Counted from the stretch's first letter, positions 46,207 through 61,306 are shown. The stretch: DNA of 64,000 nt from Polyodon spathula (GCF_017654505.1 NC_054543.1:22022976-22086975); one strand, 5' to 3'. The notes: generated by a model not told the origin, from the sequence alone. A program made the numbers and translations.

Positions 46207-48281
46207 TCACATAATTATAAGAACATAAGAAAGTTTACAAATGAGAGGAGGCCATTTGGCCCATCTTGCTCATTTGGTTGTTAGTAGCTTATTGATCCCA
46301 GAATCTCATCAAGCAGCTTCTTGAAGGATCCCAGGGTGTCAGCTTCAACAACATTACTGGGGAGTTGATTCCAGACCCTCACGATTCTCTGTGTAAAAAA
46401 GTGCCTCCTATTTTCTGTTCTGAATGCCCCTTTGCCTAATCTCCATTTGTGACCCCTGGTCCTTGTTTTTTTTTTCAGGTCAAAAAAGTCCCTTTTTAAG
46501 GTCTCATGGTATACACTATCATTTTTTGAATGCTTGAATTAGGTCGCCGCGTAGTCTTCTTTGTTCAAGACTGAATAGATGCAATTCTTTTAGCCTGTCT
46601 GCATATGACATGCCTTTTAAACCTGGAATAATTCTGGTCACTCTTCTTTGCACTCTTTCTAGAGCAGCAATATCTTTTTTATAGCGAGGTGACCAGAACT
46701 GAACAATTCAAGATGAGGTCTTACTAATGCATTGTATTGTTTTAACATTACTTCTCTTGATTTAAATTAAACACTTTTCACAATGTATCCGAGCATCTTG
46801 TTGGCCTTTTTTTTATAGCTTCCCCACATTGTCTAGATGAGGACATTTCTGAGTCAACAAAAACTCCTAGGTCTTTTTCATAGATTCCTTCTCCAATTTC
46901 AGTATCTCCCATATAATATTTAAAATGTACATTTTTATTTCCTGCGTGCAGTACCTTACACTTTTCTCTATTAAACGTCATTTGCCATGTGTCTGCCCAG
47001 CTCAGAATCTTGTCTACATCATTTTGAATGACCTTTGCTGCTACAACAGTGTTTGCCACTCCTCCTATTTTTGTGTCGTCTGCAAATTTAACAAGTTTGC
47101 TTACTATACCAGAATCTAAATCATTAATGTAGATTAGGAATAGCAGAGGACCTAATACTGATCCCTGTGGTACACCACTGGTTACCACTCTCCATTCTGA
47201 GGTTTCTCCTCTAATCAGTACTTTCTGTTTTCTACATGTTAACCACTCCCTAATCCATGTACATGTGTTTCCTTGAATCCCAACTGCGTTCAGTTTGAGA
47301 ATTACTCTTTTGTGCGGGACTTTGTCAAAAGCTTTCTGGAAATCTAAATAAACCATGTCATACGCTTTGCAATTATCCATTACCGAAGTTGCATCCTCAA
47401 AAAAATCAAGCAAGTTAGATCTCCCTTTCCTAAAACCATGTTGACTGTCTCCCAGGACCCTGTTACCATATGGCAATTTTCCATTTTGGATCTTATTATA
47501 GTTTCCATAAGTTTGCATATAATAGAAGTCAGGCTTACTGGTCTGTAGTTACCTGGTTCAGTTTTGTTTCCCTTTTTGTGGATCGGTATTACGTTTGCAA
47601 TTTTCCAGTCTGTCGGTACCACGCCTGTGTCAAGAGACTGGTGCATGATCTTGGTTAGCGGTTTGTAAATTACTTCTTTCATTTCTTTGAGTACTACTGG
47701 GAGGATCTCATCCGGCCCAGGGGATTTGTTTATTTTAAGAGCTCCTAGTCCCTTTAATACTTCTGCCTCAGTTATGCTAAAGTTATTTAAAACTGGATAG
47801 GAACTGGATGACATGTGGGGCATGTTGTCAGTATCTTCCTTTGTAAAAACTTGTGAAAAGTAATCATTTAATATATTTGCTATTTTTTTTTCTTCATCTG
47901 CGATTTTGCCGTTTGTATCTCTTAAACATTTAATCTCCTCTTTGAATGTTCTCTTGCTGTTGTAATATTGGAAAAACATTTTGGAATTGGTTTTACCTCC
48001 CTTAGCAATGTTCATTTCTATTTCTCTCTTGGCCTTTCTATCTTCCTTTTTGACTTGCGTTTGCAGTTCCGTGTACTCTTTCTGCGTACTTTCTTTTTGG
48101 TCCTTTTTTAATGCTCTGTAAAGTGCCTTTTTCGCTGAATATTTTTTTTAATTGATCTATTAAACCATTTTGGCAATTTAGTTTTACTAAAATGTAATTG
48201 TTTTGTGCCTCTAGTACTACATTTTTGAAGAATAACCATCCTTCTGTGGGTGTTTTCTCTATTTTACTCCAGTCTACTTCT
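46207..48281 (-). pseudogene. CR1/L2-type LINE, 5'-truncated
   Basis: About 2.1 kb on the minus strand, from the 'aagaacataagaaag' 3' tail up to the end of the endonuclease/RT linker. RT motifs present: KSPGPDEILPVVLK, ANVIPIHKKGNKTEPGNYRP, GFRKGRS, LDFQKAFDKVPHK, SGVPQGSVLGP and FADDTKIGG. A small deletion near 47410-47475 removes residues around KGRSCLTN and shifts the frame, splitting the RT into 48015-47380 and 47518-46778. Further indels lie in the C-terminal part. It represents a separate insertion from the other two long copies. Confidence 0.9.
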
Positions 48282-49647
48282 TATATTTGAAGGCAGTAGT
48301 TCATTATTAGTAGTTCCACTCTGCTGAATTACCATTAGTTACTTTGTGTTGAAGAATATGAAATTGAACCCTGCCCATCTTCGTATGCATTCAATGGAGC
48401 TAGCAGTCTATTTGAATCATTGCAAGATGCTGCTACTTTCTACAGGGACTAAATTCGTCCCTCCTTGGATGTTAGTACCAACCAGTGAATGAACCACCAT
48501 CGTCTCCACTGAGTGGTCCTCACCAGCGACAGGGTCTGTGACTGGAAAGTAAATGTTTTCAGCAACAGGTAAACCCATTGACTCCCTGCCCAACGTGATA
48601 GTGCTCGTTCTCCTTCTGAACATCAGCTCTGAGTTATTGCATTGTGTGGTTCATTGTTACATGTGGAAAGTGAATGATACTGTGGTCAAGTTCCTCCCAT
48701 ATTGCTCAGGATAGTGAGGAGGGCTTAGAATTTGTTAAGTTGCCAGTTATATATGCAGATAGTACAAGGAGAGTTTGTCATGTATTTCATGTTTCTTGTT
48801 TGATTCTATCTTCTTTGTAAAAGTTGCTCGGGGGGTTGGGGAAAGCTTTCTCTTTGTAGAGATGATATTCTTTTATACACCTCAGACTCCTCATATTCTC
48901 TCCGTCACATTCTCTCCAAATTAAATACATTTGTTAAATTATCTGGCTTTAAACTGAATCTTCATTAGAGTGAATTATTCCCCATCAACTTCTTCCATAA
49001 ATTACCCCTTTTCCACTTTTCCTTTTAAACTTGCTTCTAATAAATTCACATACTTGGGTATCTCAAAATCACGTTCTACAATGACCTCTTCAAATAAAGT
49101 TTCTGGAACTGGATCGTACCAAACAAGGCTTGTGTGTTGGTCCACACTACCTTTAAGACTTACTGGCTGTATTAATTCCATAAAGATGAACCCTCTACCA
49201 ACATTGTTATATCTTCTCCAGTGTATTACTGTGTTTATCACCAAATCCAAATCCTAGGTGTTGCAAACACAGATTGATGAGTAGAGGATTTCATTGTGAT
49301 AGAATACAGTTATCTGTTTTATCCCTTCTCTTATCTAGTTAGAATACCCCACTGCGTGGCAACACAATGTAACTAGAGTCAATGCCCAATTAAGAAAATG
49401 CATATTACAATTATATGAGATAGTTAGGTGGGCATTATGGTATGTGGCCCTGGGACCATTACCATGACAATGGATTAGCAGTCACCAAAAGCAGATTCAT
49501 AAGCATGACTCTCATGAATACTGTGATTAGTAAAGTGCATACATGACCAGAGACACAGAGGCCAAATATATTGTTATCCCTGATTAGATTATCATCCTGG
49601 ATTGTATTTCTTTCATGCATGGCAACCTCACATGGGGACAGATAAAG
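48282..49647. other. Unannotated sequence
   Basis: Nothing was recognised. ORFs on both strands near 48970-49257 are shadows of one another without motifs. Confidence 0.4.
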
Positions 49648-49892
49648 GAGGCTTGGTGGACCAGTGGTTAAAGAAAAGGGCTTGATATTAGATTCCTGGT
49701 TCACATCTGGCTCAGTCACTGACTCACTGTGTGTGACCCTGAGCAAGTCATCTCCTTGTGCTCCATCCTTTGGATGAGACATAAAACCAAGGTTCTGTTG
49801 TAATGATGACTCTGCAGCAACAATTGTTGACGCATACTACATCCCGTAGTCTCTGTCAATCACTGTGGATAAAACCTTTTGCACAATGACAG
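49648..49892 (+). mobile_element. tRNA-derived SINE (V-SINE-like), copy 2
   Basis: It has the same head ('gtggttaaagaaaagggctt'), B-box-like GGTTCACATC, 'gaccctgagcaagtca', 'cttgtgctccatcc' and 'cccgtagtctctgt' blocks as copy 1 at 8150-8374, followed by a (TAA)n tail. It is more diverged than copy 1. Confidence 0.75.
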
Positions 49893-49937
<45 letters not shown>

Positions 49938-49949
49938 TAATAATAATAA
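49893..49949. repeat. (TAA)n microsatellite, SINE tail
   Basis: TAA/ATA triplets with one interruption. Confidence 0.9.
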
Positions 49950-50521
49950 ACAAAGCCTCTCTTTTAGTCTTTATGTGAGGACACATGGAAGACGCAAATG
50001 CACAATAGCCTCATATGAGGCTGGGATATATTTATCATGTGGCCAAAACTACTTAAATTTGTTTTTATAGCTATTTCAATAATCCATGCACAAAAGTGTT
50101 AAAGAGTTAGTAACTCAGAAATGATTTTCATTTCTATTTCACATTTCCCTTACTATTGGATGGTGTTTGCAATTATTCTGAGTGCTTCTCGGTTCTGTGG
50201 CTCCCATAGTTAGTTAATATCATTTTTCTCTTAATTTGAATTTACTTGGCTTTGAGCGTGTCTGTAGAATCTTACTGAGATCATGTGAAGAGGTGACTTT
50301 TTTTATTGCTGTCCATACATTCATATGGACAGAGATAATACAGTTACAGCCAAAAGTTTAGTATCAGCCTACAGAATGAACAAATTCTGCTTCTAAAGTC
50401 GAACGAAACCTGTTGAATAATGTTATGTTAACATATTGAATGACATATCGCTTTGTAGTTTCGTATATACTTAATGAAAAATTGACTAATGTAATATTTA
50501 GAATTGTCTGATACAGAGCAG

Positions 50522-51771
<1,250 letters not shown>

Positions 51772-51915
51772 GATGTGCCTCTAGAAGGGCCAAAGTTAGT
51801 CAGACTTATATTGGGCAGGGCTGGCCCAAATCAGGTCTGATTGTTAACCAAAGTATTCAAACAGCTGACCCTAACTATCCCTTTAATTGGGTTGAGTTAA
51901 CTAGGAGGGGCAATA

Positions 51916-52320
51916 ACTTTTTCACACCTGAAGATTGCATGTTTGATTACTTTGCACACCAAACAAATGAAAGAAGCACCAACCTTTGGTTAGACTTAAA
52001 CTCCCTTTATATATTACTACAACCCACAAAAAGATGTGACCAAATTCAATGTGAAAAATGTGCAAAAATGCAGAAAAGGGGGGTAGGGATAGGGCAGAAG
52101 AAGCAGAAAGGAGCGATAAGTAGGACAGAGTGCCGGCTGGAAGGGGCCGGACCTAGGATAGAAGAGCAGGCAAATCACATGGTGAGAACCCCCCTGAAGG
52201 TCAGGGGAGGCTGAAGCCTGCCCTGAGGTCGGGGAAGTGTGATCACTTGCCCCCCAAAAGGATGGACCCCTGGCTCCTCACCATGAGACAAACAAAAGAC
52301 AGCACATGCCAGCGCATAAC
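51916..52320. other. Unannotated sequence
   Basis: A 91-codon plus-strand ORF (51939-52214) has no recognisable motif. Confidence 0.35.
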
Positions 52321-52640
52321 AAACAAGTCAAGGAGGGAGGCCTGCTCTGGAGTCGAGGGCGGAGAGGAGGGAGGTCTGCTCGGACGCGAGGGTGGAGAGG
52401 AGGGAGGCCTGCTCGGAGGCGAGGGTGGTCGAGGAGTGAGGCCTGCTCTGGAGGCGAGGGTGGAGAGGAGGGAGGCCTGCTCGGAGGTGAGGGTGGAAGA
52501 AAGAAGGGAGGCCTGCTCTGGAAGAGAGGGAGGGGTAGAGGCGGGAGGCTTGCTCGGAGGAGAGGGTGGAGTCGAGGAGGGAGGCCTACTCATGAGGCGA
52601 GGGTGGAGAGGACGGAGGCCTGTTTGGAGGCGAGGGTGAA
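52321..52640. repeat. G-rich minisatellite
   Basis: About nine imperfect units of roughly 33-36 bases with the core 'ggaggcctgctcggaggcga' followed by 'gggtggagaggag'. Open frames over it on both strands (Pro/Ser-rich on minus, Gly/Arg-rich on plus) are a consequence of the repeat. Confidence 0.85.
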
Positions 52641-55600
52641 GGTGAGTGATAATAGGAGTGAGAGGAATCAATGAACAGGGGGTCTGAGGAGGGGGTGGGG
52701 GGGTTCCTGCTGTGGAGATACCTTGAAAATGGAGATAGGGGACTAGATACTTGATGTGTGAGTGGACCGACTGAGCTGAATTGATCTGTCTTGAGGTATG
52801 CAGCCAAGTGATGGAGTAAGCATGGAAGGTGGCCGAGAGGCAGCTGATCTCCATGGGTAAATCATTGTAGGGGGAGAAGAGGCTTTTCTGAAGAGTGGAA
52901 ATTAGCAAATGGAGAACATATGTTGATATAGACAGACAGGAAGGTGAGGCAGGGGAAAAGCTCTTAAGAATCCCAAAGAGGGTCAGGCGGAATGCTGATA
53001 TGGAGAGACTGGAGGGAGTTGGAGAGAATCCCTAGCACGGACCATGAGAGACAGGTTTTGATTGAAGGGCTATGATTATTCGAATCTGGGCGCAGAGGAT
53101 TGAAGACACTGAGCATGCTGTAGAATAGGAGCTCTTGAAGAAGGTGGAGGGCTGCAGACATGTAATGCTGAGCAGATTGAAGGAGGTTACTGAGAGAAGG
53201 ATTCAGTCAAATAGCATCTGGAGAAACTGAGGATTCTGGATTGGGGTTGTGGAAGCAAATGGGACCAACTGACTGAACTTGGATACCGAAAGTAGAGGCA
53301 GAAGGAGAGCTGGAACTGAGGGCTGAGGTGGCAGCTGGACTGAACGAACATGAATCAGCTACTGGGGAAGCACGGCGCCTTTGCGCCCCATATTCTAGAA
53401 ATGAGGGCAGAGATGAGATTCCGCCTTTCTATGTGTTAGTTAATACAGGATCGATCAGCGGTTTGCTACTATCATGTCTGCTTGAAATGGAAAAGGCAAA
53501 ATCACATTCAGAGATTTGGGTTTCGCAACGCCAGTTATTCTCTTAATAGTGGAAATCCTTAGCTCATAATCAAGACAGATTTTCAGTCTCATACCATGTC
53601 TCAAACCAAGTATTAATGCTGTAACATTTGGGAGTATGAGTGGAGATGTGAATAGGATTGCTGAGGAAGTGCCCTGTATTTTGATTAAATGGGGATTAGC
53701 TTTAGCCTTGATTGTGGGAATGCTGCCACGATCTACGTATTGGAGGAAGGCTGGAGCATTGTAGGCTCTGGAGAAGTGCAGCTGCAGATTTAAACAGTAA
53801 ACTAGAGCGACTTTTGCAGCTGCAGTAGTGAGCGGATCTGAAAAGGGAGTGGAGATCTGCTGTAGTGAGGAGCGATTAATAGTAGAGGGCAGGATCTGCT
53901 GAACAGAGCAGAGGTCTGAGGTCCATCGTAGTGAATTTACTGCCACATCACCCCTGTCATAGTTTCTCATTAAAGAAAACAGGCTATCAGCTACTTTGGA
54001 GTTCCCCTATTGATGGATTTATTTGACAGGAACTGTTTACTTGGCATGATTGTGCATGCATATTAGCTGGTTGCAAAGGGGAAAGGAGGCTGTTTTCACA
54101 CAAGGCAGATTGACAAGCTTTGCTCATTGTACATTCTCAGCAAGTAGCATGTTTCTTTAAGCTTAGCCTCCTCTGTGATGTATTATTTGTGTTGCTCTGA
54201 TGCAGGACAGGCTATGGGTCAGTAGGACGTTTTAATTGTGTTTTTGTTTGTTTGTCTGACCTGTCACCTGTCGAAGAGGTTATATTGAGTCCTGTAGACA
54301 GGCACTGGGATGCGTCGATTATCCTGGGATCAATATACTAAATACTATAATCCAGAGGGACTTCAACCCCTTTCAGCTTTGCTGATTGTTGCTATGTTAA
54401 ATACTATAGTGTACATTAATATGAAAAAAAAGATAATGTAGTAATATTTGAGCTACCATATACGATTCTATGACAAATGTTTTCAAGGTCTTCTGTGTTT
54501 AAATCAGTTTTGGTTGACATTTTTAGATGCCTGGGTTTGGTGTGGTTTCCATCCCCCAAAAAATAAGTTTGAAAATCTGAGTTAACCTTGTCCAAGACTA
54601 CAGAACCACACTTTCACTACAAAGATGTTGCACACATATGGAAATGTAAACGTTCAAAGTGAAAATTAAGTGAAATCAGAATGATTTTATATCAATCGGA
54701 TAAAAGAAAGGTGAAATAAATAATAATGTTTCAGTTACTTTGAATACAACAGGTTTTATATGAAATCACACGGACAGGTTGTTATTGATTGGTACTTAAA
54801 ATATGTATAGACGAGGGAAAGCAATAAGCTTGAATGTATCTCAAATAACCTGAATATAGACAAGTTGAGGATGCAGGGAAAAAATGTAGCCACGCTCCTC
54901 TGCTTACAGGTTCACAGTCTCTTTTATGAATGGTGCCAAAAGCTTGAAAACTTTGAAGACGCTCCAAAGGGCTTGTTTGAGACTTCGAAATCCAGTCAAA
55001 CACATTTGCTGCAGCTCTTATAAAGGGGACTTGAACAGGTTTGTGGTATGATGGTACTTTTCATTCTTTATTCACAAAATGCACAGTGCAAACGAACAGG
55101 ACAGCCAGGTCACGATCGAAGAGTCAGCTTTACCGAGTTAACACAGGTCTCAAATCTAACCTTACCCAGGTCTCAATTATTAGTACTGTGATTAGGACTG
55201 AAGCTGAAAGTCCAAAATCCGAAAGTCCAAAGAGAGCAAAATGTTTACGGTTCTGACTGTAAAACAATGTGTAAAACTCAGTCTCACCTCGTTCCAATAT
55301 TAAACTGGGGTTGCAGCTGCTTTCATCTACTGCTGTAAATAAAGTCAAAGACCCCCAGTATGCATCAATTTATTGTAGACTTCGCCTGACAGTAAAATAT
55401 TTAAGCCTTCATGTCCAGCCTACTTTTTACTGCAGTCGGTCTTTTAAAACCTGCCTCTAACTTCCTTCGCATTGGAGGCTGATTAGGTAACTTCCTACAT
55501 CACTACGAGTTGGAGAGACTGAGTTTTGCCAGTGAAGGTGTAAAATTCTTATTATTTTGTATGCTCTTTACTATTATGCTTAATTTCTCTCTGAGCTGGA

Positions 55601-58600
55601 TCGTTGGCATAGCACCGGCCTTCAGTGAATCCTCCTATGCTGCCTTCAATAGTGTGGGGCCCCTTTCCATTAGAATGCCAATTACTGTTTCAGGTGGTGT
55701 CTCTATGGCTGGTCCGAGACGAGATAAGGAGTTCCTCCTTTTCTGTACTAACTAACCATGTAACACAGTATGCTATTTTTCTCTTGTTTATGGTGGAGAG
55801 ATACAGATGAAGCGAGGAGGTGAAGAGGCTGGCCCTAGGTCAGCTCTATAGCAGATGTAGGGATTCCAGACCTGAGCAGATTGGACCCCTGTCTGTCTTC
55901 TGCAACTGTTTTACCCTTTGGAGGAGCACTGTTGTAACCTGTAGTTTATTGGCTTATGTACTCATGTTGTCTTGCTGCTAGAACTTCCAGGGGCTTCAGA
56001 ACTCTCATCCCGTTGCTTCACTCCTCCCATGGGACCCCTATTAAAAGCTTATGTTTCTAACTTTGTGGTAGTCTAATAAGCCTAGCAAGCCAATATAGAC
56101 TCCATACTGCAATGTGCTTAATAAAGACCTATCTGCTTGAATAAACCCAAAGACAATTTTAGAGTTGTATTTCTTCAGTCAGCCTGCAATTTTAACCTCC
56201 TCTCCCACTCTCACCTTCCTTCTGCTTATCTCTTTAGCTCTCTCCTCTCTTCCTTCTTACTCCACCCCTCCCCTCCTCCCCCATTTCCCTTATCTTCCCT
56301 TCTTCCTTCTCATCATCTTCCCCCCTCTTGCCTTCACCCCCATGTTGGCTGATTGGGTGCTTCAATGTATCAGACAGAAACTGGAAGGATATCCAGAACA
56401 AAAACCCTAGCCTTGATATAAAATTGTGAAAACTCATGTACCACAAGCAGGCACTTGTGTGCTGTTGCACAGTGCAAAGTGTTAGCTACCCTAAATCCAT
56501 TACCTGATACATTGCCTGAATTAGCCATTACAGAGGTGAACTACCGGACACCATCGATAACTCATAATTATGCCATTAACCACAGGCATTCAGATATTTG
56601 TTTTACAACCTTGACCTTTCTTTACTCAGTTCCCACCAAAATATAACTGTTGTAGTTATACAATGGTCACCGGGTCACTATGAAGAAGGTTTGAAAGCTC
56701 CCTTATACTCTTTATTCCTCTGTCCTGTCCTTCTTCTTATTCATTTACCTCAACTTTTCCCTTCTCTCCTCTTTGTATTCCTCCCCCTCTCCATCCCCCT
56801 TTACTTCCTTTTCCTGGCCTTCTTTTCCTCATACTTCTCCCCTCCCATCCTTTCTTCCCTTTTCCCTCGCTTCATTCCTTAAGCTGTAGACCAGAATAAC
56901 TCTTGTATGTGTTTTAATACAAAGTGGTATTTTATAGGCTTGCACTTGAAAAGAAGTTGTATCCCAAGAAGACACTGCATGTACAGTCACCTGAAGGGAC
57001 ACAGTGATAATCTTTATCTTTGATTTGAACTAAAGTCAAGTACCTACTGCATCAATTCTAAAACAGAAATTGAATAGAAATGTAGAATGGCAAATCCCTA
57101 AAGAAAAGATCCTGGAATACCAATACAAAAAATAAAAGCAGAAAACCCCACATATTATAGACTGCTTGTTTTATGAAATATATTAACAAAACAAATTCAG
57201 TGCAATAACTGGTGGTGGGTGTTTGATGCCTGCTTAATCCCACACAGACCCATTCCTCACGATACACAGTGTTTTATATAACAAGCACTGATAGTGTTAG
57301 CATTTAACATCATTTTCAACACTAGAGTGAAGATATTTCAAACAAGGAGCAAGCATTATGGGCAACTGTGAAAAGGTCTATGTTGTTTCAGCAGGGCACG
57401 TACACATTGCTGACTGCAGAAAAGTACCAGTTTTTAATTCAGTGGTGTTCATTGCTTTCATTGTGTAATCATACCGTAAAAAAAAAAAAAAAAAAAAACA
57501 TTTGATGTTGCTTACCAATTCCTCACTGAAAAGGAATTTCCACCTTTTAGGTCCCAAACTAGTTTCAAAATAGTTTAAAAAAACCAGCCTCATCTGAGTG
57601 AGAATGTGGTTCTGCTAATGGCAGGTTGGAATCTGTTTTTAACCCTAGGGCTTTTGCCACTTTAACACCTGTCCCAGAAACACTGCATTACAGATCAAAA
57701 AGAGTACAAGTCACGACTGGGCTGCCACACTTCCTGGGGAAGAGAGCTTTCAATATTCTCACCTCCCATTCTCTCACTACTCCACATGCATATAGTCATA
57801 GAGTAGGTGGAGCTAGGAGAGTTGAAAGGTCACATGATTTGAATGGAATGAGGAAGGCATTCAGTCCTGATTCTCAAAGCAAGTTCAAAGCAAGCTCAAA
57901 GCAAGTTCAAAGGCAGTTAAAGAAAAAATATTATAACTCTGTATTGGAGCAGCAGGACCCAGACTCACTCAAAATAACATCGAAGGGGAAATGTAAAAAA
58001 GCAATTCAAATGATATTTGAAGCTACTTTCTCTTTAAAAAAGAAAAAATAGCAGATTCCTGAAGTCTTTGTCATGTTCCTCAAACCAGTCTTGCTGGGTG
58101 TATTACTGCCTTAAAAATATCCATTAGTAAACTACAGTACTCTTTTACCATTCCAGAGTTCAAAGGTATACAAGGAGAATATGCCCCACACCCACCAGTG
58201 GCAAACCCAATCTGGTAGACAGGTCTTAATAAACTGGTCAGACACATGTGGTGCTGATGTAAGAAAAGCATTTTGTCAACCTCTGTCTGCACTGCAACAA
58301 GATTATGGGGCAAACAAATAAACTAAACATTTTCTCAGTGATGTTAAGCCAAAACATGTCAATAACTGCTTTCTCTAGGAAAGCACAACTTATTTGCCAA
58401 TAAAAGTTGTCAATAAACTGCAGCCTGCAGGCTTTCGGTGAAGTAGAACCCAGCAACTTCTCCAAATAATGAATGGATTACCTTCACAATTGCATCATGC
58501 TGTTTGGCGAGCCAGCACTGAATCAATAGGTTGTGTGCTGTTGCTCAATTCTTTGAAGTGTAAACAGGGTGAGATGCAGGTCTGAGTGTTTGCTGGTTTA

Positions 58601-59218
58601 TCTATGCATGTACCGCAGGTCTGAGTTATTGCTGGGTTATCTAAATCAGTACCAGAAAAATGCTGCACAGCTTAGCGCCAGCTCTTGGTTGATTACACTT
58701 GCTGCTGTGTTTACTAAGTTTCCTGGCAGGCGGTACAGATGCTCAAATTAAATCACTTCTGTGTCACATTTCTAATCAGCCTTGCAGAGCTTTTATTTAT
58801 TTTAGAAAACTTGCCCCCTGTGCATTTGAAGTGCAAATAGCTTGAAATGTTTCCTATTTCCTTTTCATCATTGTTTCATTCATTGCTCTTCAATTCTAGT
58901 TGCTTGCCACAGTAATTCAGGCTAGATCAGCCAAAGTGCCTTTGTATTGTAGATGAACCTCAGACAAACACCTTGGGAATGGAGGCTGTTCGTAAGTTGG
59001 ACATGTCCGTAACTCTGAAAATGTGTACACCTGCTATCTACACCTTCAATCTGGAGATTAATACAAGGATACAACACAGTATTACAATACTCATATTGCT
59101 ATGGTTGTAAAGTCTTTAAAACAGTACTAAAAATGGACAAACGCTAAATTTAAGTTACCATTGAAATCATAACTGTAGCAAAAAGCTTTAAAAATACCAA
59201 GAAAACCTGGGTTAACAT
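52641..59218. other. Long unannotated stretch
   Basis: No element was recognised with confidence. Notable points: pyrimidine-rich tracts at 56205-56340 and 56700-56880; a poly-A at 57478-57498; three 12-base iterations of 'aagcaagttcaa' at 57877-57912. A faint protease-like VNTGS in an open frame lies near 53440-53460. Moderate ORFs at 53455-53970 (minus, 171 codons) and 57626-58051 (plus, 141 codons) have no recognisable family. Confidence 0.4.
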
Positions 59219-59226
59219 AGTGCTTG

Positions 59227-59722
59227 TTTTTTTTTTATTTTTATTGAACAATTATTTTTCATTAATTCACGATTTTCTCCCAATATTGGAATGTCCAATT
59301 ATTATTCATCACTGCTGCAATCCCTAAACTAACTCGGGAGAGATGAGAATGAGGATACGCATCCTCTGAAACGAGTGCCGTCAGCCATCCGTTATTTTTC
59401 TCTCTGCAAGCTCACTGTGCAGTCATGTCAGAACTTACAGCGTTGGAGAATCACACAGTACTGAATTGCGTACAGGTAAGCCTGCAGGTGGCTGGCCAGC
59501 CACGGCGATCACTGGTATGCGGTGAGCCAAGGACTCCCTCCAATCTAACCCCTCCCCTCCCAGGCAGCGCTTAGCCAATTGTGTGCCGCCCCCTGGGAAC
59601 TCCCACCCACGGTCGGCAGTGGCATAACTTAGATTCGAACCAGCAATCTCCAAGCTATTGGACGCATCATACACTCCACATGCAGTGCCTTTACTGGACA
59701 CGGCACTCGGGAGCCTCAGATC
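59227..59722 (-). mobile_element. Full-length tRNA-derived SINE
   Basis: On the minus strand it starts with a head 'gaggctcccgagtgccgtgt' containing an A-box-like region and a B box GGTTCGAATC (59632-59641). The body has 'gggagttcccagggggcggc' and the LINE-like 3' part 'ttggacattccaatattggg', ending in an A-rich tail (59227-59247 as T on plus). GTGCTT occurs at both edges (59220-59225 and 59723-59728), a likely target duplication. Length is about 500 bases. It is a different SINE family from the copies at 8150 and 49648. Confidence 0.85.
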
Positions 59723-59728
59723 GTGCTT

Positions 59729-61041
59729 ATTTTTAAACAAAATGCATTCATGCAGTTCTAAGTTATTTATTTCCTTTGGCTTGAATAACAAACAAACAAA
59801 AAAACACTAACTAAAATGCTCCTAGTAAAATTGCCTGTACTTGCTTTGATAGCTGCCTCACCTTTCTGGATACATTTGCTGGTACAGTAATTATGTCTTC
59901 TTCGTGACCAGCACGCCTCTTATAGGAGCACCTATCGGGTTGCATTGCATGCATTGTTGAGTGATTGCATACTTCCGGTTGAAAGCATGGTGTTCGGTGG
60001 ACCAGTCAGTTGATAAGTTTGGTGTTCATAATTCTGAGGTTCCACCATAGTACATACCAGCACCATCTAGTGCACAGCAGTGTATTACAAGCAAAGCTGA
60101 ACAACACTTGGTTTCAATGTGGCATATCACTTCAGGCACAGCAGTGGCACTGGCTCTTGCCCTTTGGGTTTATCTAGCCTTGGTTACATACTGTAAATCT
60201 TCTAATAAATGCTGGGTCTCAAATAATTGCGTGTCTCCAATAGGCACCGGTGCTACTGGGAAGTATTGTAAATAAATGCGGGGTTTCTTTTAAACAATGG
60301 GTTATGAATAATAATATAATGCAAGTCATACTAGATGTTCCTGCCAATATACCCAAACGGCTGTACAATGAGCTTACAGATTCATGAAATACTGTTAATA
60401 AAAACACACACAAAAAAAGTTAAAATACACTAAAAAGACAACCCTGTTAATACCAGAAAACATTGTATTTGGCTTACTTTCAGCATGCTCAAAAAAGCTT
60501 CAAAGCTGGTTTTAAAATGTAATAATGGCATTAAAAAAAACTTTGCAATATCTGTACCTTCAATTAAGTTTTCTTATTATTTCTCCTGAGGGTCACTTTC
60601 ATCGCTGTAACTTAACAGTTCATTCACACTCTCAAGCATGTTTCAGTGTGTTGTGAAAAAAAAAGCCTTTCACTTTATACTTGGGGGTGTACAACACAAC
60701 AGAATTTTGTATAAATTAAAACTGTTTCTTAATACCCACTGACACACAACCTTGTAATGATGTTGCTGGGATGTTGTAATCTAGTTATGTCATTGTTATA
60801 AGGTTGGGTGGCTTCTTCATGATTACATCTGAAGTATTTGAAGATGTTAGTGATCTTACATAACAAACGCGGGTGTTACGTGCAGAAAAGCCTTGCTGTG
60901 CAGAAAAGCTTATACCTTGTAAACATGGAAAACATTGATTAACAAAACTTTTTTTAAATAAATAATTCCAAAATTCTGAAAATGATGCAAAGATCTTAAA
61001 AGCGTTTAAAACAATTTGCAGCATTTTAAAAAAAAAAATAG
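59729..61041. other. Unannotated sequence
   Basis: Nothing was recognised; AT-rich with scattered homopolymers. Confidence 0.4.
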
Positions 61042-61306
61042 TGACGAGCTGTGTCATTTGTGTAGAGTTCGAGACGATGAAATAACTTACTGATGGAATA
61101 AGACAAAAACAAAGGGAGCCAGGCTTGCGAGGTGAACTCAACAATGGCGGATTAATCTTTATTCTCCTTTTTCCGGCCCAAAAAAACACAGCTTCCGCTA
61201 ACCTTACCATATAATACATAACCTTATTATGCCACTAGATGGCAGCATAAGACCACAAATAGCAAGGGGAATCATAACTTATTTAGTATAGTTTTAAACG
61301 GTTACA
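61042..61306 (-). mobile_element. Probable 3' LTR of Ty3/Gypsy-type element
   Basis: On the minus strand TGTAACCG lies downstream of the pol ORF, and the segment ends GCTCGTCA, giving TG...CA ends. It contains an AATAAAG signal (near 61158). The region just before it, AACAGAGCGGGCGAA, is purine-rich but not a clean polypurine tract. The other LTR is outside the window, so the ends cannot be confirmed. Confidence 0.45.

Noticed and set aside
53328..53546. Possible retroviral-type protease (VLVNTGSISGLL)
   Set aside because: VNTGS instead of VDTGS, no flap or second motif, and no RT or gag nearby. It may be a very old Gypsy remnant but cannot be supported.
53455..53970. 171-codon minus-strand ORF
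   Set aside because: No family resemblance, no neighbour or splice context, and composition like the surrounding non-coding DNA.
57626..58051. 141-codon plus-strand ORF ending in a lysine run
   Set aside because: It overlaps a short local repeat ('aagcaagttcaa') and an A-rich tract; no motif.
60785..61219. 144-codon minus-strand ORF
   Set aside because: It starts inside the probable Gypsy LTR and reads into AT-rich flank, with no motif.
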